Translations under genes and position numbers: made by a program
Notes under the pieces: model-generated
Seen by the model: the letters and a program-made list of their open reading frames with translations, nothing else
Told to the model about the DNA's origin: nothing
Databases searched by the model: none
Assembly (NCBI RefSeq): GCF_014803385.1
Contig: NZ_JACYFC010000004.1
Coordinates: 124,001-188,000 of the forward strand
Direction of reading: 5' to 3'
Source of the DNA: Marinomonas colpomeniae
Lineage (GTDB): Bacteria; Pseudomonadota; Gammaproteobacteria; Pseudomonadales; Marinomonadaceae
DNA: 64,000 nt
Shown here: piece after piece, positions 19,808 through 30,290 of the stretch
Layout: the number at the start of each line of letters is the position of its first letter
How positions within the stretch are numbered: the first letter of the stretch is position 1

Positions 19808-20610
19808 GTCGCATAACACAATGTTTTGAAAAATTAAAAAAATCTGGTAAAAAAGCACTCATTCCGTATATTACCGGAGGTGATCCATCACCTGATTATA
19901 CCGTTACTATGATGCATTCATTAGTAAAGTCTGGTGCTGATGTTATCGAAATTGGTATGCCATTTTCTGATCCAATGGCAGACGGCCCTGTCATTCAGCT
20001 TGCTTGTGAGCGTAGCTTAGCGGCTGGTACTAGTGTTAAAAAAGTATTGAAAATAATTGCTGAATTTCGTCAAAGTGATGATAAAACACCAGTGGTTTTA
20101 ATGGGGTATTTAAACCCAATAGAGTTCTTTGGATATCAAGCTTTTTCAGACGCTGCAAAAGAAGCAGGCGTAGATGGCATTTTATTAGTCGATCTGGCTC
20201 CTGAAGAGGCGACAGATGTAGTAGAATGCTTCCGTAAGAATGAAATTGATCTGATTTACTTATTATCACCAACGACAACACCTGCACGAGCGAAGAAAAT
20301 ATGTGACCTTGCATCTGGTTATGTTTACTACGTTTCAGTAAAAGGTGTGACTGGATCCGCTGAACTTGATGTTGATAGTGTTAAAAAACACGTTGATTCA
20401 TTGCGTTCTATTACAGATTTACCAATTGGTGTTGGTTTTGGTATTCGTGATGCAAAAACCGCCGCAGCGGTCAGTAAATGCGCTGATGGAGTGATTGTTG
20501 GCAGTGTTTTAGTGAATGCCATTGCAGAAAATAAAGATCATAAAAAAGAATATATAGCTGACGCTTTAGGATCTATTTTAGCTCCCATGCGTAGTGAAAT
20601 GGACGCCTAA
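19804..20610 (+). CDS. trpA: Tryptophan synthase alpha chain
   Basis: TrpA cleaves indole-3-glycerol phosphate to indole and glyceraldehyde 3-phosphate, feeding indole to TrpB through a tunnel. The 268-aa TIM barrel has Glu49 in [11 protein letters not shown] and Asp60 in ADGP, the two catalytic acids. The start overlaps the trpB stop. accD follows 31 nt later with its own GGAG site. Confidence 0.97.
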   Translation: MSRITQCFEKLKKSGKKALIPYITGGDPSPDYTVTMMHSLVKSGADVIEIGMPFSDPMADGPVIQLACERSLAAGTSVKKVLKIIAEFRQSDDKTPVVLMGYLNPIEFFGYQAFSDAAKEAGVDGILLVDLAPEEATDVVECFRKNEIDLIYLLSPTTTPARAKKICDLASGYVYYVSVKGVTGSAELDVDSVKKHVDSLRSITDLPIGVGFGIRDAKTAAAVSKCADGVIVGSVLVNAIAENKDHKKEYIADALGSILAPMRSEMDA

Positions 20611-20641
20611 GCGGCAGCAAATTAGAAATGTGGAGAATTAA

Positions 20642-21508
20642 ATGAGTAGCTGGCTAGATAAATTTGTCCCTTCGATTGTTCGAAGTGAATCTAAGCGTGG
20701 TACAGCAGGTACTGTACCTGAAGGTCTTTGGAAAAAATGTCCTAAATGTGAAAACGTTTTGTACCGCCCAGAATTGGAAAAAAACTTAGATGTTTGTCCA
20801 AAATGTGAGCACCATTTACGTGTAGGTGCTCGTCGTCGCTTGGATATTTTCTTAGATAAAGAAAATCGTCACGAAATCGGTGCGCATCTTGAGCCTGAAG
20901 ATAAATTGAAATTCAAAGACTCAAAGCGTTATAAAGACCGTATTGTTGATGCACAAAAGAAAACAGGTGAAAAAGACGCTTTAGTTGCAATGGAAGGTAC
21001 TTTAAACGGTATGCCTGTTGTGACCGTTGCTTTTGAGTTCAGTTTCATGGGCGGTTCTATGGGCGCTATTGTTGGTGAACGCTTTATTCAAGCTGTTAAT
21101 GTTTGCTTGGAAAAACGTATTCCACTTGTTTGTTTCTCTGCCAGTGGTGGCGCTCGTATGCAAGAGGCGCTTATCTCTTTAATGCAAATGGCGAAAACCA
21201 GTGCAGGCTTGGAGCGAATGAAACAAGAAGGTATACCATATATTTCAGTTATGACTGACCCTGTGTTTGGTGGCGTATCGGCTTCTTTAGCAATGTTAGG
21301 TGACTTAAATGTTGCAGAGCCAAATGCCTTAATCGGTTTTGCTGGCCCTCGGGTTATTGAGCAAACAGTTCGTGAAAAACTACCTGAAGGTTTTCAGCGT
21401 AGTGAGTTTTTATTGAACAAAGGCGCGTTAGATATGATTATTAAGCGTGAAGAAATGTGTGATCGCTTATTTAATATCTTATCTTTGCTTACCAATAAGG
21501 TTGCTTAA
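20642..21508 (+). CDS. accD: Acetyl-CoA carboxylase carboxyltransferase beta subunit
   Basis: AccD pairs with AccA to move the carboxyl group from biotin to acetyl-CoA, making malonyl-CoA for fatty acids. The 288-aa protein has a four-cysteine zinc ribbon (Cys33, 36, 52, 55) at the N-terminus and a crotonase-like carboxyltransferase domain with [10 protein letters not shown] and [11 protein letters not shown]. Placement between trpA and folC follows the conserved truA-accD-folC-purF run. Confidence 0.97.
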   Translation: MSSWLDKFVPSIVRSESKRGTAGTVPEGLWKKCPKCENVLYRPELEKNLDVCPKCEHHLRVGARRRLDIFLDKENRHEIGAHLEPEDKLKFKDSKRYKDRIVDAQKKTGEKDALVAMEGTLNGMPVVTVAFEFSFMGGSMGAIVGERFIQAVNVCLEKRIPLVCFSASGGARMQEALISLMQMAKTSAGLERMKQEGIPYISVMTDPVFGGVSASLAMLGDLNVAEPNALIGFAGPRVIEQTVREKLPEGFQRSEFLLNKGALDMIIKREEMCDRLFNILSLLTNKVA

Positions 21509-21512
21509 TTAA

Positions 21513-22784
21513 ATGACGCAGACGTCATTAGCTAGCTGGCTTTCATACATTGAGAGCCAGCATCCCTCTGAAATAGAGTTAGGTTTAGACAGAGGGAATG
21601 AAGTATTAGCTAGGTTGGGTCTATCTCGACCAAGAAATAAAGTGATTACCGTTTCGGGTACAAATGGCAAAGGTTCTACCTGCGCCATGCTAACTCAGTA
21701 TCTTTGTGCACAACATCATTCAGTTGGTACTTATACTTCTCCTCACTTTCTTGTCTTCAATGAACGAATAGCCTTAAACGATTCTCCTTGTGATGATGAG
21801 ATGATTTGTCGTGCTTTTGATGCAATTGAAGCAGCACGGGGAAATATAGCATTAACCTATTTTGAATTTAGTACGCTTGCTGCCTTATGGATTTTTGATC
21901 AGTCTGATCTAGATTACTGGATACTAGAAGTTGGTTTAGGTGGGCGTTTAGATTCAGTGAATATGATCGATACCGATGTAGCGGTTATTACTTCTATTTC
22001 TTTGGATCATATTGATTGGTTAGGTGACAATATTGATGTTATTGCACAAGAAAAAGCCGGAATCGCTAGGAAAGATAAATTATTAATTAGTGGTGTGGTT
22101 AATCCACCAGACTCTATTGCTGCTACAGCATTAGAGATTGGAGCGCATTTACGACAGAAGGGAACTGACTTTAACTTTGTATCTGACGAGGGCCTTTGGT
22201 CATGGTCTGGTGCAGGTGTTGAGTATAATAACTTGCCTACTCCTTCGCTTCCTTTGCAAAACGCAGCAACTATTATTGCCGTGTTAACCTATATGGGAAT
22301 GGCCCCTAAGCAAGAAGATTTAGTTAGATTATTTAAAACGGCGCAATTAACTGGGCGCTTTCAAAAAGTAGCTTCTACTCCAGATATATATATTGATGTT
22401 GCGCATAATCCAGAAGCGGCTATTGAGCTTTCGCAAAGAATAAAACAACTTGTTCGTCCTCCTATTGCGGTATGCGGTATGTTGAAGGACAAGGATATTG
22501 CTAGTGTCGTGAGTCATTTGGCGAATAGTTTTTCTGATTGGTTTTGTTGCGATTTAGATGGTCCAAGAGGGGCGAAGGCTGAGGATCTTTCTGCTGAGAT
22601 TGTAAGATGTCTACCGAACCTTTTGTCTAATGACCTTTCTTCTCATGTTCATACATTCCATTCTGTCAATCAAGCCTATGACGCGGCTTTATCCAAAGCG
22701 AAAGCAGATCAGCGTTCAGTGATAGTGTTTGGGTCCTTTGTAACTGTCTCGGAATATTTGACATTTAGTCAATCGAAAGAGTGA
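21513..22784 (+). CDS. folC: Bifunctional dihydrofolate/folylpolyglutamate synthase
   Basis: FolC adds glutamate to dihydropteroate and then to folates. The 423-aa protein has the P-loop SGTNGKGS (49-56), the omega-loop region TSPHFLVFNERI, and a Mur-ligase-like core and C-terminal domain (DVAHNPEAAIEL). It starts 4 nt after accD and ends 3 nt before the SPOR gene, so it is part of the operon. Confidence 0.96.
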   Translation: MTQTSLASWLSYIESQHPSEIELGLDRGNEVLARLGLSRPRNKVITVSGTNGKGSTCAMLTQYLCAQHHSVGTYTSPHFLVFNERIALNDSPCDDEMICRAFDAIEAARGNIALTYFEFSTLAALWIFDQSDLDYWILEVGLGGRLDSVNMIDTDVAVITSISLDHIDWLGDNIDVIAQEKAGIARKDKLLISGVVNPPDSIAATALEIGAHLRQKGTDFNFVSDEGLWSWSGAGVEYNNLPTPSLPLQNAATIIAVLTYMGMAPKQEDLVRLFKTAQLTGRFQKVASTPDIYIDVAHNPEAAIELSQRIKQLVRPPIAVCGMLKDKDIASVVSHLANSFSDWFCCDLDGPRGAKAEDLSAEIVRCLPNLLSNDLSSHVHTFHSVNQAYDAALSKAKADQRSVIVFGSFVTVSEYLTFSQSKE

Positions 22785-22787
22785 TTT

Positions 22788-23369
22788 ATGATAGATAGAA
22801 CCATAACTTTTAGACTTATCGGCGCTGGCATAATGGTGCTTTCAGCGGCTGTTATATTGCCTTTGATTTTAGATGGTGAGCGCCCTCCAGAACTGGATAT
22901 TCAAGTTCAAGTTAGCGAACCGCCTGCTTTCCCTGTTATTAAAATAGCACCAGTACAGCCGGTGAAAAGCTTACCTGTTGCTTCAACAGAAAAGTCAGCA
23001 CAAGATATAACTTTAATTCCAACACCTAAAGCCGCGAAAGATGTTGAGCCAAACTCAGTGGTTTCTAAAGTGACATTACCTACCCCTACGGTATCTGCTC
23101 CTAAAAAAACAGTTGAGGCCAAAGCGCCTGCAAAAACGACAGAGCGTTGGGTTGTGCAAATTGCGACTTTTAAGAGTAAAGACAACGCCACTCGTCTAGT
23201 AGATAAATTAAAAGCGGCAAAATATGACGCTTATAGTATTACAACGAACTCACTATATAAGGTGTATGTTGGTCCAGAATTTAAACGAGATACTTCTGAA
23301 AAAGTGCGAGACGAAATTAAAAGTAAATTTAAATTAGCAGGCTTTGTTACTAAATTTTCAGTTAATTAG
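22788..23369 (+). CDS. dedD: SPOR-domain cell-division protein (DedD-like)
   Basis: This 193-aa bitopic inner-membrane protein has one N-terminal helix (about residues 8-28), a Pro/Val/Lys-rich periplasmic linker, and a C-terminal SPOR domain (about 118-193, WVVQIATFKSKDNATRLVDKL). SPOR domains bind denuded septal peptidoglycan, placing the protein at the division site. Its place between folC and cvpA is the conserved dedD position. Confidence 0.9.
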   Translation: MIDRTITFRLIGAGIMVLSAAVILPLILDGERPPELDIQVQVSEPPAFPVIKIAPVQPVKSLPVASTEKSAQDITLIPTPKAAKDVEPNSVVSKVTLPTPTVSAPKKTVEAKAPAKTTERWVVQIATFKSKDNATRLVDKLKAAKYDAYSITTNSLYKVYVGPEFKRDTSEKVRDEIKSKFKLAGFVTKFSVN

Positions 23370-23444
23370 ACCAGCTTTTGTAAAGCGGTATTTTGAATGA
23401 GTTAGTGATCTGCTAAACTCCGCAGCGTTTTTTTAGAGGTATAC

Positions 23445-23978
23445 ATGGAACAAGCAAGCTCAATGTCGACAATAGATTGGCTTATTATCGCTGTGGTAAT
23501 TCTTTCTACACTTCTTAGTTTGAAAAGAGGTTTTGTGAAGGAAATTTTATCTCTGTTAACGTGGGTTATTGCCTTTGTTGTTGCCGTGAAATTTTCAGAT
23601 CAAATGCAAGTGTTGCTAATTGAACAAGTTCAAAATGATCAGATTCGATACATTGTTGCGTTTGTTTCTTTGTTTATTGCTTCATTAGTAGTAGGGGCGT
23701 TAGTGAGTTTTTTGCTAGGTTCCTTAATACAAGTAACAGGCTTATCGAGTACCGATAGAGTATTAGGCATGCTCTTTGGTTTTGCTCGAGGTAGTTTGAT
23801 TGTTGTGGCTTTTGTTTCATTATTGAGTCTTAGCCCAGCAATAGAAAAAACAGATTTTTGGAAAACATCTCAACTAATTCCTCAATTGAGTCAGTTGAAT
23901 GAATGGACACGTGAAATGTTAGGCAAGAGCTCGGATCTTATGGATGCGACTCTCATTGACCGTGTTCTTGGTAATTAG
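23445..23978 (+). CDS. cvpA: CvpA family membrane protein
   Basis: CvpA is an inner-membrane protein first linked to colicin V production and later to envelope stress and bile tolerance; its molecular role is unclear. The 177-aa product has four hydrophobic helices and the family motif LSLKRGFVKEILSLLTWVIAF near residues 25-45. An AGAGGT site precedes ATG 23445. It lies between dedD and purF, as in E. coli. Confidence 0.92.
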   Translation: MEQASSMSTIDWLIIAVVILSTLLSLKRGFVKEILSLLTWVIAFVVAVKFSDQMQVLLIEQVQNDQIRYIVAFVSLFIASLVVGALVSFLLGSLIQVTGLSSTDRVLGMLFGFARGSLIVVAFVSLLSLSPAIEKTDFWKTSQLIPQLSQLNEWTREMLGKSSDLMDATLIDRVLGN

Positions 23979-24023
23979 GTGCTGTTTCTTAAATAGAACA
24001 GCGCCAAAATAGATAAAGAATGT

Positions 24024-24041
24024 TTACGGTGTTTACCGTAA
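24024..24041. promoter_or_regulatory. Inverted repeat in front of purF
   Basis: Perfect 7-bp arms TTACGGT and ACCGTAA flank a GTTT spacer, 25 nt before the purF start. It does not match the E. coli PurR operator well. It could be an operator or an mRNA hairpin close to the ribosome site. Confidence 0.4.
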
Positions 24042-24065
24042 TTCCCCAACACGAGGATCTATAGC

Positions 24066-25574
24066 ATGTGTGGTATCGTTGGTGTCGTAGGCACGTCGGT
24101 CGTTAATCAGTCAATTTTTGATGCATTAACACTTCTTCAGCATCGTGGACAAGATGCTGCGGGTATGGTCACAAGCCATAATGGACGTTTATTTTTACGC
24201 AAAGACAATGGTCCGGTGAGTGAGGTTTTTCGTACTCGTCATATGAAAAAACTACAGGGCAACATAGGAATAGGACATGTTCGCTACCCGACTGCTGGAA
24301 CATCCAGTTCAGCCGAAGCTCAGCCATTCTACGTTAATTCTCCTTATGGCATCTCTCTGGCACACAATGGTAATTTAACCAATACTGCCAAATTAAAGCG
24401 TGAAGTATTTGAATCTGATTTACGTCATGTTAATACAACATCTGACTCTGAAGTTTTGGTGAATGTATTGGCACACGAACTTCATCAAGAAGGGAAGTTT
24501 GTTCCTACGCCAGAAGATATTTTTAATGCGCTAGAGCGTGTTTATAAGCGTATTGAAGGCGGCTATGCAGTCGTCGCATTAATTACTGGTTACGGTATTT
24601 TAGCGTTTCGTGATCCTGATGGTATTCGTCCGTTAATTTACGGATCTCGCGAAACTGATACAGGTGTCGAATACATGGTAGCCTCTGAGAGTGTTGCTTT
24701 GGATGCCGCTGGTTTTAAAGTTGAACGGGATATTTTACCTGGCGAAGCCATCTTTTTTGATGTGAACCGTAAAGTTCATGTTCGTCAATGTACGCCGAAA
24801 AAAGCGGCGCGTCCTTGTTTGTTCGAATATGTTTATTTTGCACGTCCAGATACCGTTATTGATAGCATTTCAGTTTATAAAGCGCGCATTAATATGGGTG
24901 ATAAATTGGCTGCTAAGATTCAGCGTGAATGGAAGGATCATGATATTGATGTAGTGATTCCAATACCTGACACTAGCCGAACGTCTGCATTACAAATCGC
25001 ACAAGCGTTAAACATACCTTTCCGAGAAGGCTTAGTAAAAAACCGTTATATCGGTCGTACTTTTATTATGCCTGGTCAGGAAATTCGTAAAAAGTCGGTT
25101 CGTCAGAAACTAAACCCAGTACCGTTTGAATTTAAAGATAAAACAGTACTCTTGGTGGATGATTCGATTGTGCGCGGTACAACGAGTAAAGAAATTATCG
25201 ATATGGCAAGAGAGGCGGGTGCTAAGAAAGTATATATTGCTTCAGCTGCACCAGAAGTACGTCATCCAAATGTGTATGGTATTGATATGCCTGCAGCACA
25301 TGAGTTAATTGCTTATAACCGGAATGTTGATGAAATTTGTGAATTGATTGGTGCAGATAAACTTATCTTCCAAGATTTAGACGATCTTATCGATGCTTGT
25401 ATTGATGAAAAGCACTCAGATGTTCGTGAATTTGATACCTCTGTGTTTAATGGTGTTTATATTACAGGGAACATCGACAAAGGTTATTTAGCGAGTCTTG
25501 AAGGCTCACGTAATGATATGAATAAATCAGCATTAGAAGACGTTCAGGCCAGCGATATGATGCATCCGATGTAG
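24066..25574 (+). CDS. purF: Amidophosphoribosyltransferase
   Basis: PurF makes 5-phosphoribosylamine from PRPP and glutamine, the first step of purine synthesis. The 502-aa enzyme starts MCGIVGVVG, so Cys2 becomes the N-terminal glutaminase nucleophile after Met removal. The phosphoribosyltransferase PRPP loop [14 protein letters not shown] lies near residues 360-373. Length is typical of the E. coli type. It ends the long biosynthetic run and is followed by a strong terminator. Confidence 0.98.
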   Translation: MCGIVGVVGTSVVNQSIFDALTLLQHRGQDAAGMVTSHNGRLFLRKDNGPVSEVFRTRHMKKLQGNIGIGHVRYPTAGTSSSAEAQPFYVNSPYGISLAHNGNLTNTAKLKREVFESDLRHVNTTSDSEVLVNVLAHELHQEGKFVPTPEDIFNALERVYKRIEGGYAVVALITGYGILAFRDPDGIRPLIYGSRETDTGVEYMVASESVALDAAGFKVERDILPGEAIFFDVNRKVHVRQCTPKKAARPCLFEYVYFARPDTVIDSISVYKARINMGDKLAAKIQREWKDHDIDVVIPIPDTSRTSALQIAQALNIPFREGLVKNRYIGRTFIMPGQEIRKKSVRQKLNPVPFEFKDKTVLLVDDSIVRGTTSKEIIDMAREAGAKKVYIASAAPEVRHPNVYGIDMPAAHELIAYNRNVDEICELIGADKLIFQDLDDLIDACIDEKHSDVREFDTSVFNGVYITGNIDKGYLASLEGSRNDMNKSALEDVQASDMMHPM

Positions 25575-25613
25575 TCTTTTCGTTATTAAGTAGCGGTACT
25601 GAAAACAGAAAGA

Positions 25614-25652
25614 AAAAAGCGGGCTTAGATTTGTATTCTAAGCCCGCTTTTT
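25614..25652. terminator. Bidirectional terminator between purF and RND pump
   Basis: A 16-bp perfect stem (25614-25629 with 25637-25652), core GCGGGCTTAGA, closes a 7-nt loop and has A/T-runs on both sides. Confidence 0.93.
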
Positions 25653-25670
25653 ATTATGTGATGTTCTATT

Positions 25671-28600
25671 TTAGTCGCTTTCACTTTTTGGCGTTTTAAC
25701 ATCGACCTGATTGTCTTCAAATGCGTTATTTTCAAATGCACTGTCTTCAGATACATTATCTTTGATAGCATCCTGTGGCGTCATTTCTTGTTGAAGTGCT
25801 TCAAGTTCTTTTCTTTCTTTTCTGCGATAGCCCAAAACAAGCAAGCAAGGGGTAAGAATTAAAGTTAGCGGAGTTGCAAAGGTTAGGCCGCCAGCAATCG
25901 CTGTCGACAGTTGCGTCCACCACTGGGCAGATGGTGCGCCAATACTTAGTGATTGATGCATTAGGTCGATATTTAGCTGGAAGACCATAGGCATTAAGCC
26001 AAGAATTGTTGTAATAGTCGTCAACATCACAGGTCTAAGGCGTTGAACACCAGTTCTAATCGCCGCTTCTCGAACCTTCATGCCTTGTTTACGTAATCCG
26101 TTAAAAGTATCGATTAAAACGATATTGTTATTAACAACAATCCCAGCTAGAGCAATAACTCCGACACCACTCATGACGATACCAAAAGGTTGCCCTTTCA
26201 TCATTAGACCAATAAGTACGCCCATAGTAGAAAAAATTACAGCGCTTAAAATTAATAAACACTGGAAGAAGTTATTGAATTGAGTAACTAGAATAATCGC
26301 CATAATAAAGAAAGCCACACCAAAGGCCTTAACCAAAAATATCATGGATTTTTGTTGTTCTTCTGTATTACCACGGAATTCATAACTAACAGATTTATCT
26401 ATGTTTGTCGCATCAAGTTGATTTTTTATACCTTTAATGACTTCATCAACCACTAGACCGTCTTTTACATCTGCATCAATTTGAATGGATTTTTTACCAT
26501 CAGTTCTATTGATTGTGCCTTGTTTGGGCGCTGCGTAACGATGTATGAAATTACTGGCTGGGATACTTCCTTGATTCGTCGGAATTTGTAACTGGTCTAG
26601 TTGGTCTAAACTGCGTTGATTAACTGGATAGCGCAACACAATATCGATTTTGTCATCTGCGCCTTCGGGCAAGAAGTCACTTAAAGTAATGCCAGTGGTA
26701 ATCAATTTAATCACATTGCCAAGACTGTTTACATCGACACCATAACGGCTTGCTTCGGCACGATTTATATCAATACGCCACTCAATACCGGGTAGAGATC
26801 TACCATCGCTGACCGTAATTATTTCTTCTCTTTCAAGTAGTCTTCTGCTTATTTCATCTGCGGCAATATTGAGTGCCTCAGTGTAACTAGACGTTAGCTG
26901 TAATTGAATGTCTGCGCCAGATTGTGGGCCACCTTGTTCCTTTTCAGCGCTAACTTCAATACCAGGAATTTGTTTTGTTTTCTCTCTGATTCTATCCAAA
27001 ATGACACTGGCTGGTTCACGTTTATACCAATCAGTGAATTCCATTGAAATGGAGCCGATACTATCTGGTGCAGCGTTGTTGCCAGGCGTTGCATAAGAGG
27101 AGGTAACAATACTCTTAAGTTCAGGTGTGCCGATTAATTGAAGTTCAACTTGTTTAACCAAAGAGTCTTTTTCATCCAGGGATAAATCGCCACGGGCACG
27201 TATATCTAAATTGGCAGACTCTGGTTCAATATTGGGGAAAAATTCTACGCCTTTACCGAACTTTCCATAGCTCATAAAAACACTAATGAGCAAGATTATA
27301 GTGAACAAAAGAACCAAAATAGGGGACTCAACTAGACGTGTTAACATTCTGCCATAAAAGCCAGTTGGTCCAGTTAGCTCTCTTAAATTGCCGCTTTCCG
27401 TTATGCGTAAAGCGTGCATTGTTTTTTCACTATACGCGCCTTTTTTGCCAATCATAGAGCCAATGGTCGGCAAGACAATTAAGGCCATGACTAACGAAGA
27501 AGACAGCGTGGCGATAATCGTAATGGGCATATAGCGCATAAATTCCCCGACAATATCGGGCCAAAAAAGTAGAGGCATAAAAACAGCAAGAGTTGTTGCA
27601 GTAGAGGCTGTAATGGGCCATGCCATACGTTTTGCGGCTTCACTGTAAGCTTCTCGCTTAGATGCGCCTTCTGCTAGTTTTCGGTCTGCATATTCGGTAA
27701 CAACGATGGCGCCATCAACTAGCATTCCAACACTGAGTATTAGGGCGAACAAGACCACCATATTGATCGTGTAGCCTTGTAGATCAAGGATTAAAATTCC
27801 TGACAAGAATGCACCGGGAATAGCTAAACCAACAAGTAAGGCACTGCGTGCACCAAGAGCCCATACAATTACGATCATGACCAATAACGTTGCCGCTAGC
27901 ACATTATTGAACAAGTCATTTAAGGAGGTTTCTATATCAGAAGATTTGTCACCTGTTAGGTTGTACGAGACGCCGTTTTGCCACTGCTTACTTTCTTCTT
28001 CGACTACTGCTTTTACGGTTTCTATTGTTTCTATGATATTCGCACCAACACGCTTTGATACCGCGAGAGTAATACTGCGCTTACCTTCTACCCGTGCGTA
28101 GCTGCTAGCGTCTTCAAAAGTAAGTTCACCAGTCGCTATGTCACCTAAAAGAACAACTTGGTCGCCATCTGCTTTAATGGGTAGATTAAGAATATCTTCT
28201 TTCGTTTTGAGTAAACCAGGCACTTTCAATGAGAAGCGGCCTGCGCCAGTATCTAGATTTCCGGCAGCAACTAGGCGATTGTTTCCAGACACGAAATTAG
28301 CCACGTCGGCAAGAGAAAGGTTGTAGGACTCAAGTTGCTCTGGGCGAATAATGATCTGAGCTTGTTGATCACGATCACCACTAATTTTTGCTTCTAAAAC
28401 ACCATCAACCGCTTCAATAGAATCTTGAAGGTTTTTTGCTGTTCTACTTAATGTCGCAAAATCGACATTACCAGATAAATTCACACGTAAAACAGGAAAG
28501 GTAGATAAGTTTATCTCTGTGACTGTTGGTTCATCAGCGTCATCAGGTAATTCACTTTTTGCACGATCGACTTTATCTTTTGCATCAATAATTGCTTGGT

Positions 28601-28907
28601 CTATGTCTACGCCAGATTCAAACTCAATAATGATAGAGGCATGACCTTCAGAGGCTGTGGATTTTAGTTCTTTTAATCCTTCTAGCCCTTTAAGTTCTTT
28701 TTCTAAAGGGTGAACTAATAAGCTGTCGGCGTCTTCAGGAGATATGCCCTCTAAAGAAACCGAGACATAAGCCATTGGAATGGTTATGTCTGGATCGCTT
28801 TCTTTGGCAATTTCAATGTAAGACACTATGCCCATAAGAAGTATTAGGACAAAAAACATCATTACCGTTCGTGAGCGAGCTAAGGCCGCATCAATTAATG
28901 TTTGCAT
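25671..28907 (-). CDS. RND efflux pump inner-membrane permease
   Basis: This 1078-aa protein is an AcrB/MexB-superfamily transporter that should drive export with proton flow. It has the duplicated layout of one helix, a large periplasmic domain and a helix bundle, twice. The relay residues differ from AcrB: the TM4 Asp-Asp pair reads LVDGAIVVTEY near residue 396, and the TM10 lysine region reads VVNNNIVLIDTF near 926. Such variants occur in environmental RND subfamilies. The acidic C-terminal tail is unusual in length. The adaptor gene lies 11 nt upstream. No outer-membrane factor or regulator is adjacent, so substrate and partner are unknown. Confidence 0.92.
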   Translation of the reverse strand: MQTLIDAALARSRTVMMFFVLILLMGIVSYIEIAKESDPDITIPMAYVSVSLEGISPEDADSLLVHPLEKELKGLEGLKELKSTASEGHASIIIEFESGVDIDQAIIDAKDKVDRAKSELPDDADEPTVTEINLSTFPVLRVNLSGNVDFATLSRTAKNLQDSIEAVDGVLEAKISGDRDQQAQIIIRPEQLESYNLSLADVANFVSGNNRLVAAGNLDTGAGRFSLKVPGLLKTKEDILNLPIKADGDQVVLLGDIATGELTFEDASSYARVEGKRSITLAVSKRVGANIIETIETVKAVVEEESKQWQNGVSYNLTGDKSSDIETSLNDLFNNVLAATLLVMIVIVWALGARSALLVGLAIPGAFLSGILILDLQGYTINMVVLFALILSVGMLVDGAIVVTEYADRKLAEGASKREAYSEAAKRMAWPITASTATTLAVFMPLLFWPDIVGEFMRYMPITIIATLSSSLVMALIVLPTIGSMIGKKGAYSEKTMHALRITESGNLRELTGPTGFYGRMLTRLVESPILVLLFTIILLISVFMSYGKFGKGVEFFPNIEPESANLDIRARGDLSLDEKDSLVKQVELQLIGTPELKSIVTSSYATPGNNAAPDSIGSISMEFTDWYKREPASVILDRIREKTKQIPGIEVSAEKEQGGPQSGADIQLQLTSSYTEALNIAADEISRRLLEREEIITVSDGRSLPGIEWRIDINRAEASRYGVDVNSLGNVIKLITTGITLSDFLPEGADDKIDIVLRYPVNQRSLDQLDQLQIPTNQGSIPASNFIHRYAAPKQGTINRTDGKKSIQIDADVKDGLVVDEVIKGIKNQLDATNIDKSVSYEFRGNTEEQQKSMIFLVKAFGVAFFIMAIILVTQFNNFFQCLLILSAVIFSTMGVLIGLMMKGQPFGIVMSGVGVIALAGIVVNNNIVLIDTFNGLRKQGMKVREAAIRTGVQRLRPVMLTTITTILGLMPMVFQLNIDLMHQSLSIGAPSAQWWTQLSTAIAGGLTFATPLTLILTPCLLVLGYRRKERKELEALQQEMTPQDAIKDNVSEDSAFENNAFEDNQVDVKTPKSESD

Positions 28908-28918
28908 GCTGGATTCCC

Positions 28919-30028
28919 TTAGTTTTGATAATGAGCTTCGACTTTGTCACCATCGGACACAAAGCCTTGTCCGACAGTAATAATGTTTACATTATCAGGG
29001 AGACCACTGACCCAAACTTTATCGCGTTCTGATTTCACAATGTCAACAGGCGTAATAACAACTTTATTATCAATGTCGATGACTTTAATTGCAGTTCGGC
29101 CAGAATCATCAAGTGTCAGTAGGGCTGGAGAGAATGCATGGGCTTTTTGATCATCTAGAATAAAGTTCACAGCAGCCGTTAAACCTGCAGGGATTTTATT
29201 GTCTGGATTTTCTACTTGAATTTCGACCGTAATGGTTCGACTTGATTCATTGGCTGTTGTGCTTATATAAGAAACTACGCCTTCAGCCTCGTAGCCTGAT
29301 TCAAGGCGAATATCACCTAAAATACCCAGTTTGATTTTTTCTACTTTGTTTTGTGGAATGTTTACGCTAATTTTTATCGGGTTAAGCGATACTAATGTGC
29401 CGATTGAGGCTCCATTCGCTAATACTTGCCCTTGTTGTACATCTAGAGTGTTTACTATGCCAGAGAAGGGGGCTGTTAAGTTGGCATTTTCTAAATCAAC
29501 CAACAGTGTGCGTTCAGCTGCTTTTGCTGCTGCAAGTTCTGTTTCTGCTTTAGCCAAACTGACTTTCGAAGAAAAATTATCAGCGACAAGTTTTTTAATG
29601 CCATCTAATTCAAGTGTTCTTTGTTTTACTAAAAGCCTAGCTTGTTCTATTTGAGTTTTTAATGTTCGAGTATCTATTTGTAGAATAGAACTGCCTTTTT
29701 TAACAAACTGGCCTTTTTCAGTAGCAAGTTTAGTAATGCGACCTTGATAGCTATTAGTAAGTAGTAATGTTTCATTGGCGAGCGTTTTTCCGCTCAATGG
29801 TAAGTGTGTTTCTATTATTTGAGCGGTTAATGTAGCGGCTTGTACTGAATGAATAAAAGCACTTTCTGTTGTTGGTGAAGAAGTGTCATTTACTTTAGGG
29901 TTTGTTTCTATTTGGTCGGTTGCTACTGGGCTAACGGTAATGCCACTTCCACCCAAATACATCCAAGCTACTGCTATGATTATGACAACAATAGCAATAA
30001 TTGGACCGACCTTGCTTTTCAACTCCAT
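28919..30028 (-). CDS. RND efflux periplasmic adaptor (membrane fusion protein)
   Basis: This 369-aa HlyD/AcrA-type adaptor links the downstream permease to an outer-membrane channel. It has an N-terminal membrane anchor (about residues 8-26, IIAIVVIIIAVAWMYLGG) without a lipobox Cys. A split lipoyl domain follows (ATEKGQFVKKGSSILQID ... LTAPFSGIVNTLDVQQGQVL), with a helical hairpin between the halves and a beta-barrel domain. It is the first gene of a two-gene minus-strand operon. Confidence 0.92.
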   Translation of the reverse strand: MELKSKVGPIIAIVVIIIAVAWMYLGGSGITVSPVATDQIETNPKVNDTSSPTTESAFIHSVQAATLTAQIIETHLPLSGKTLANETLLLTNSYQGRITKLATEKGQFVKKGSSILQIDTRTLKTQIEQARLLVKQRTLELDGIKKLVADNFSSKVSLAKAETELAAAKAAERTLLVDLENANLTAPFSGIVNTLDVQQGQVLANGASIGTLVSLNPIKISVNIPQNKVEKIKLGILGDIRLESGYEAEGVVSYISTTANESSRTITVEIQVENPDNKIPAGLTAAVNFILDDQKAHAFSPALLTLDDSGRTAIKVIDIDNKVVITPVDIVKSERDKVWVSGLPDNVNIITVGQGFVSDGDKVEAHYQN

Positions 30029-30290
30029 TTAACACTCCACAAGCTAGATAAATTGTATTTATATGGCTCTAAGTATATTCCCAAAGAATGACAAAGAAAG
30101 GTTTTTTCTTTGAAATGTGCAAGAAACATTGTGAGTTAAGGATGGCTTTTTTTAATGAAGAATAAGGCTAAGTGTTTATTTAAAATAAAATACTCTTCGT
30201 TTTCACCTCTAATGGCTTCTATTTACTGAACCTTCATATAGAAGGGTGATACTATATGCCCACAAAATTTTTACATTTATATGGATAGAT

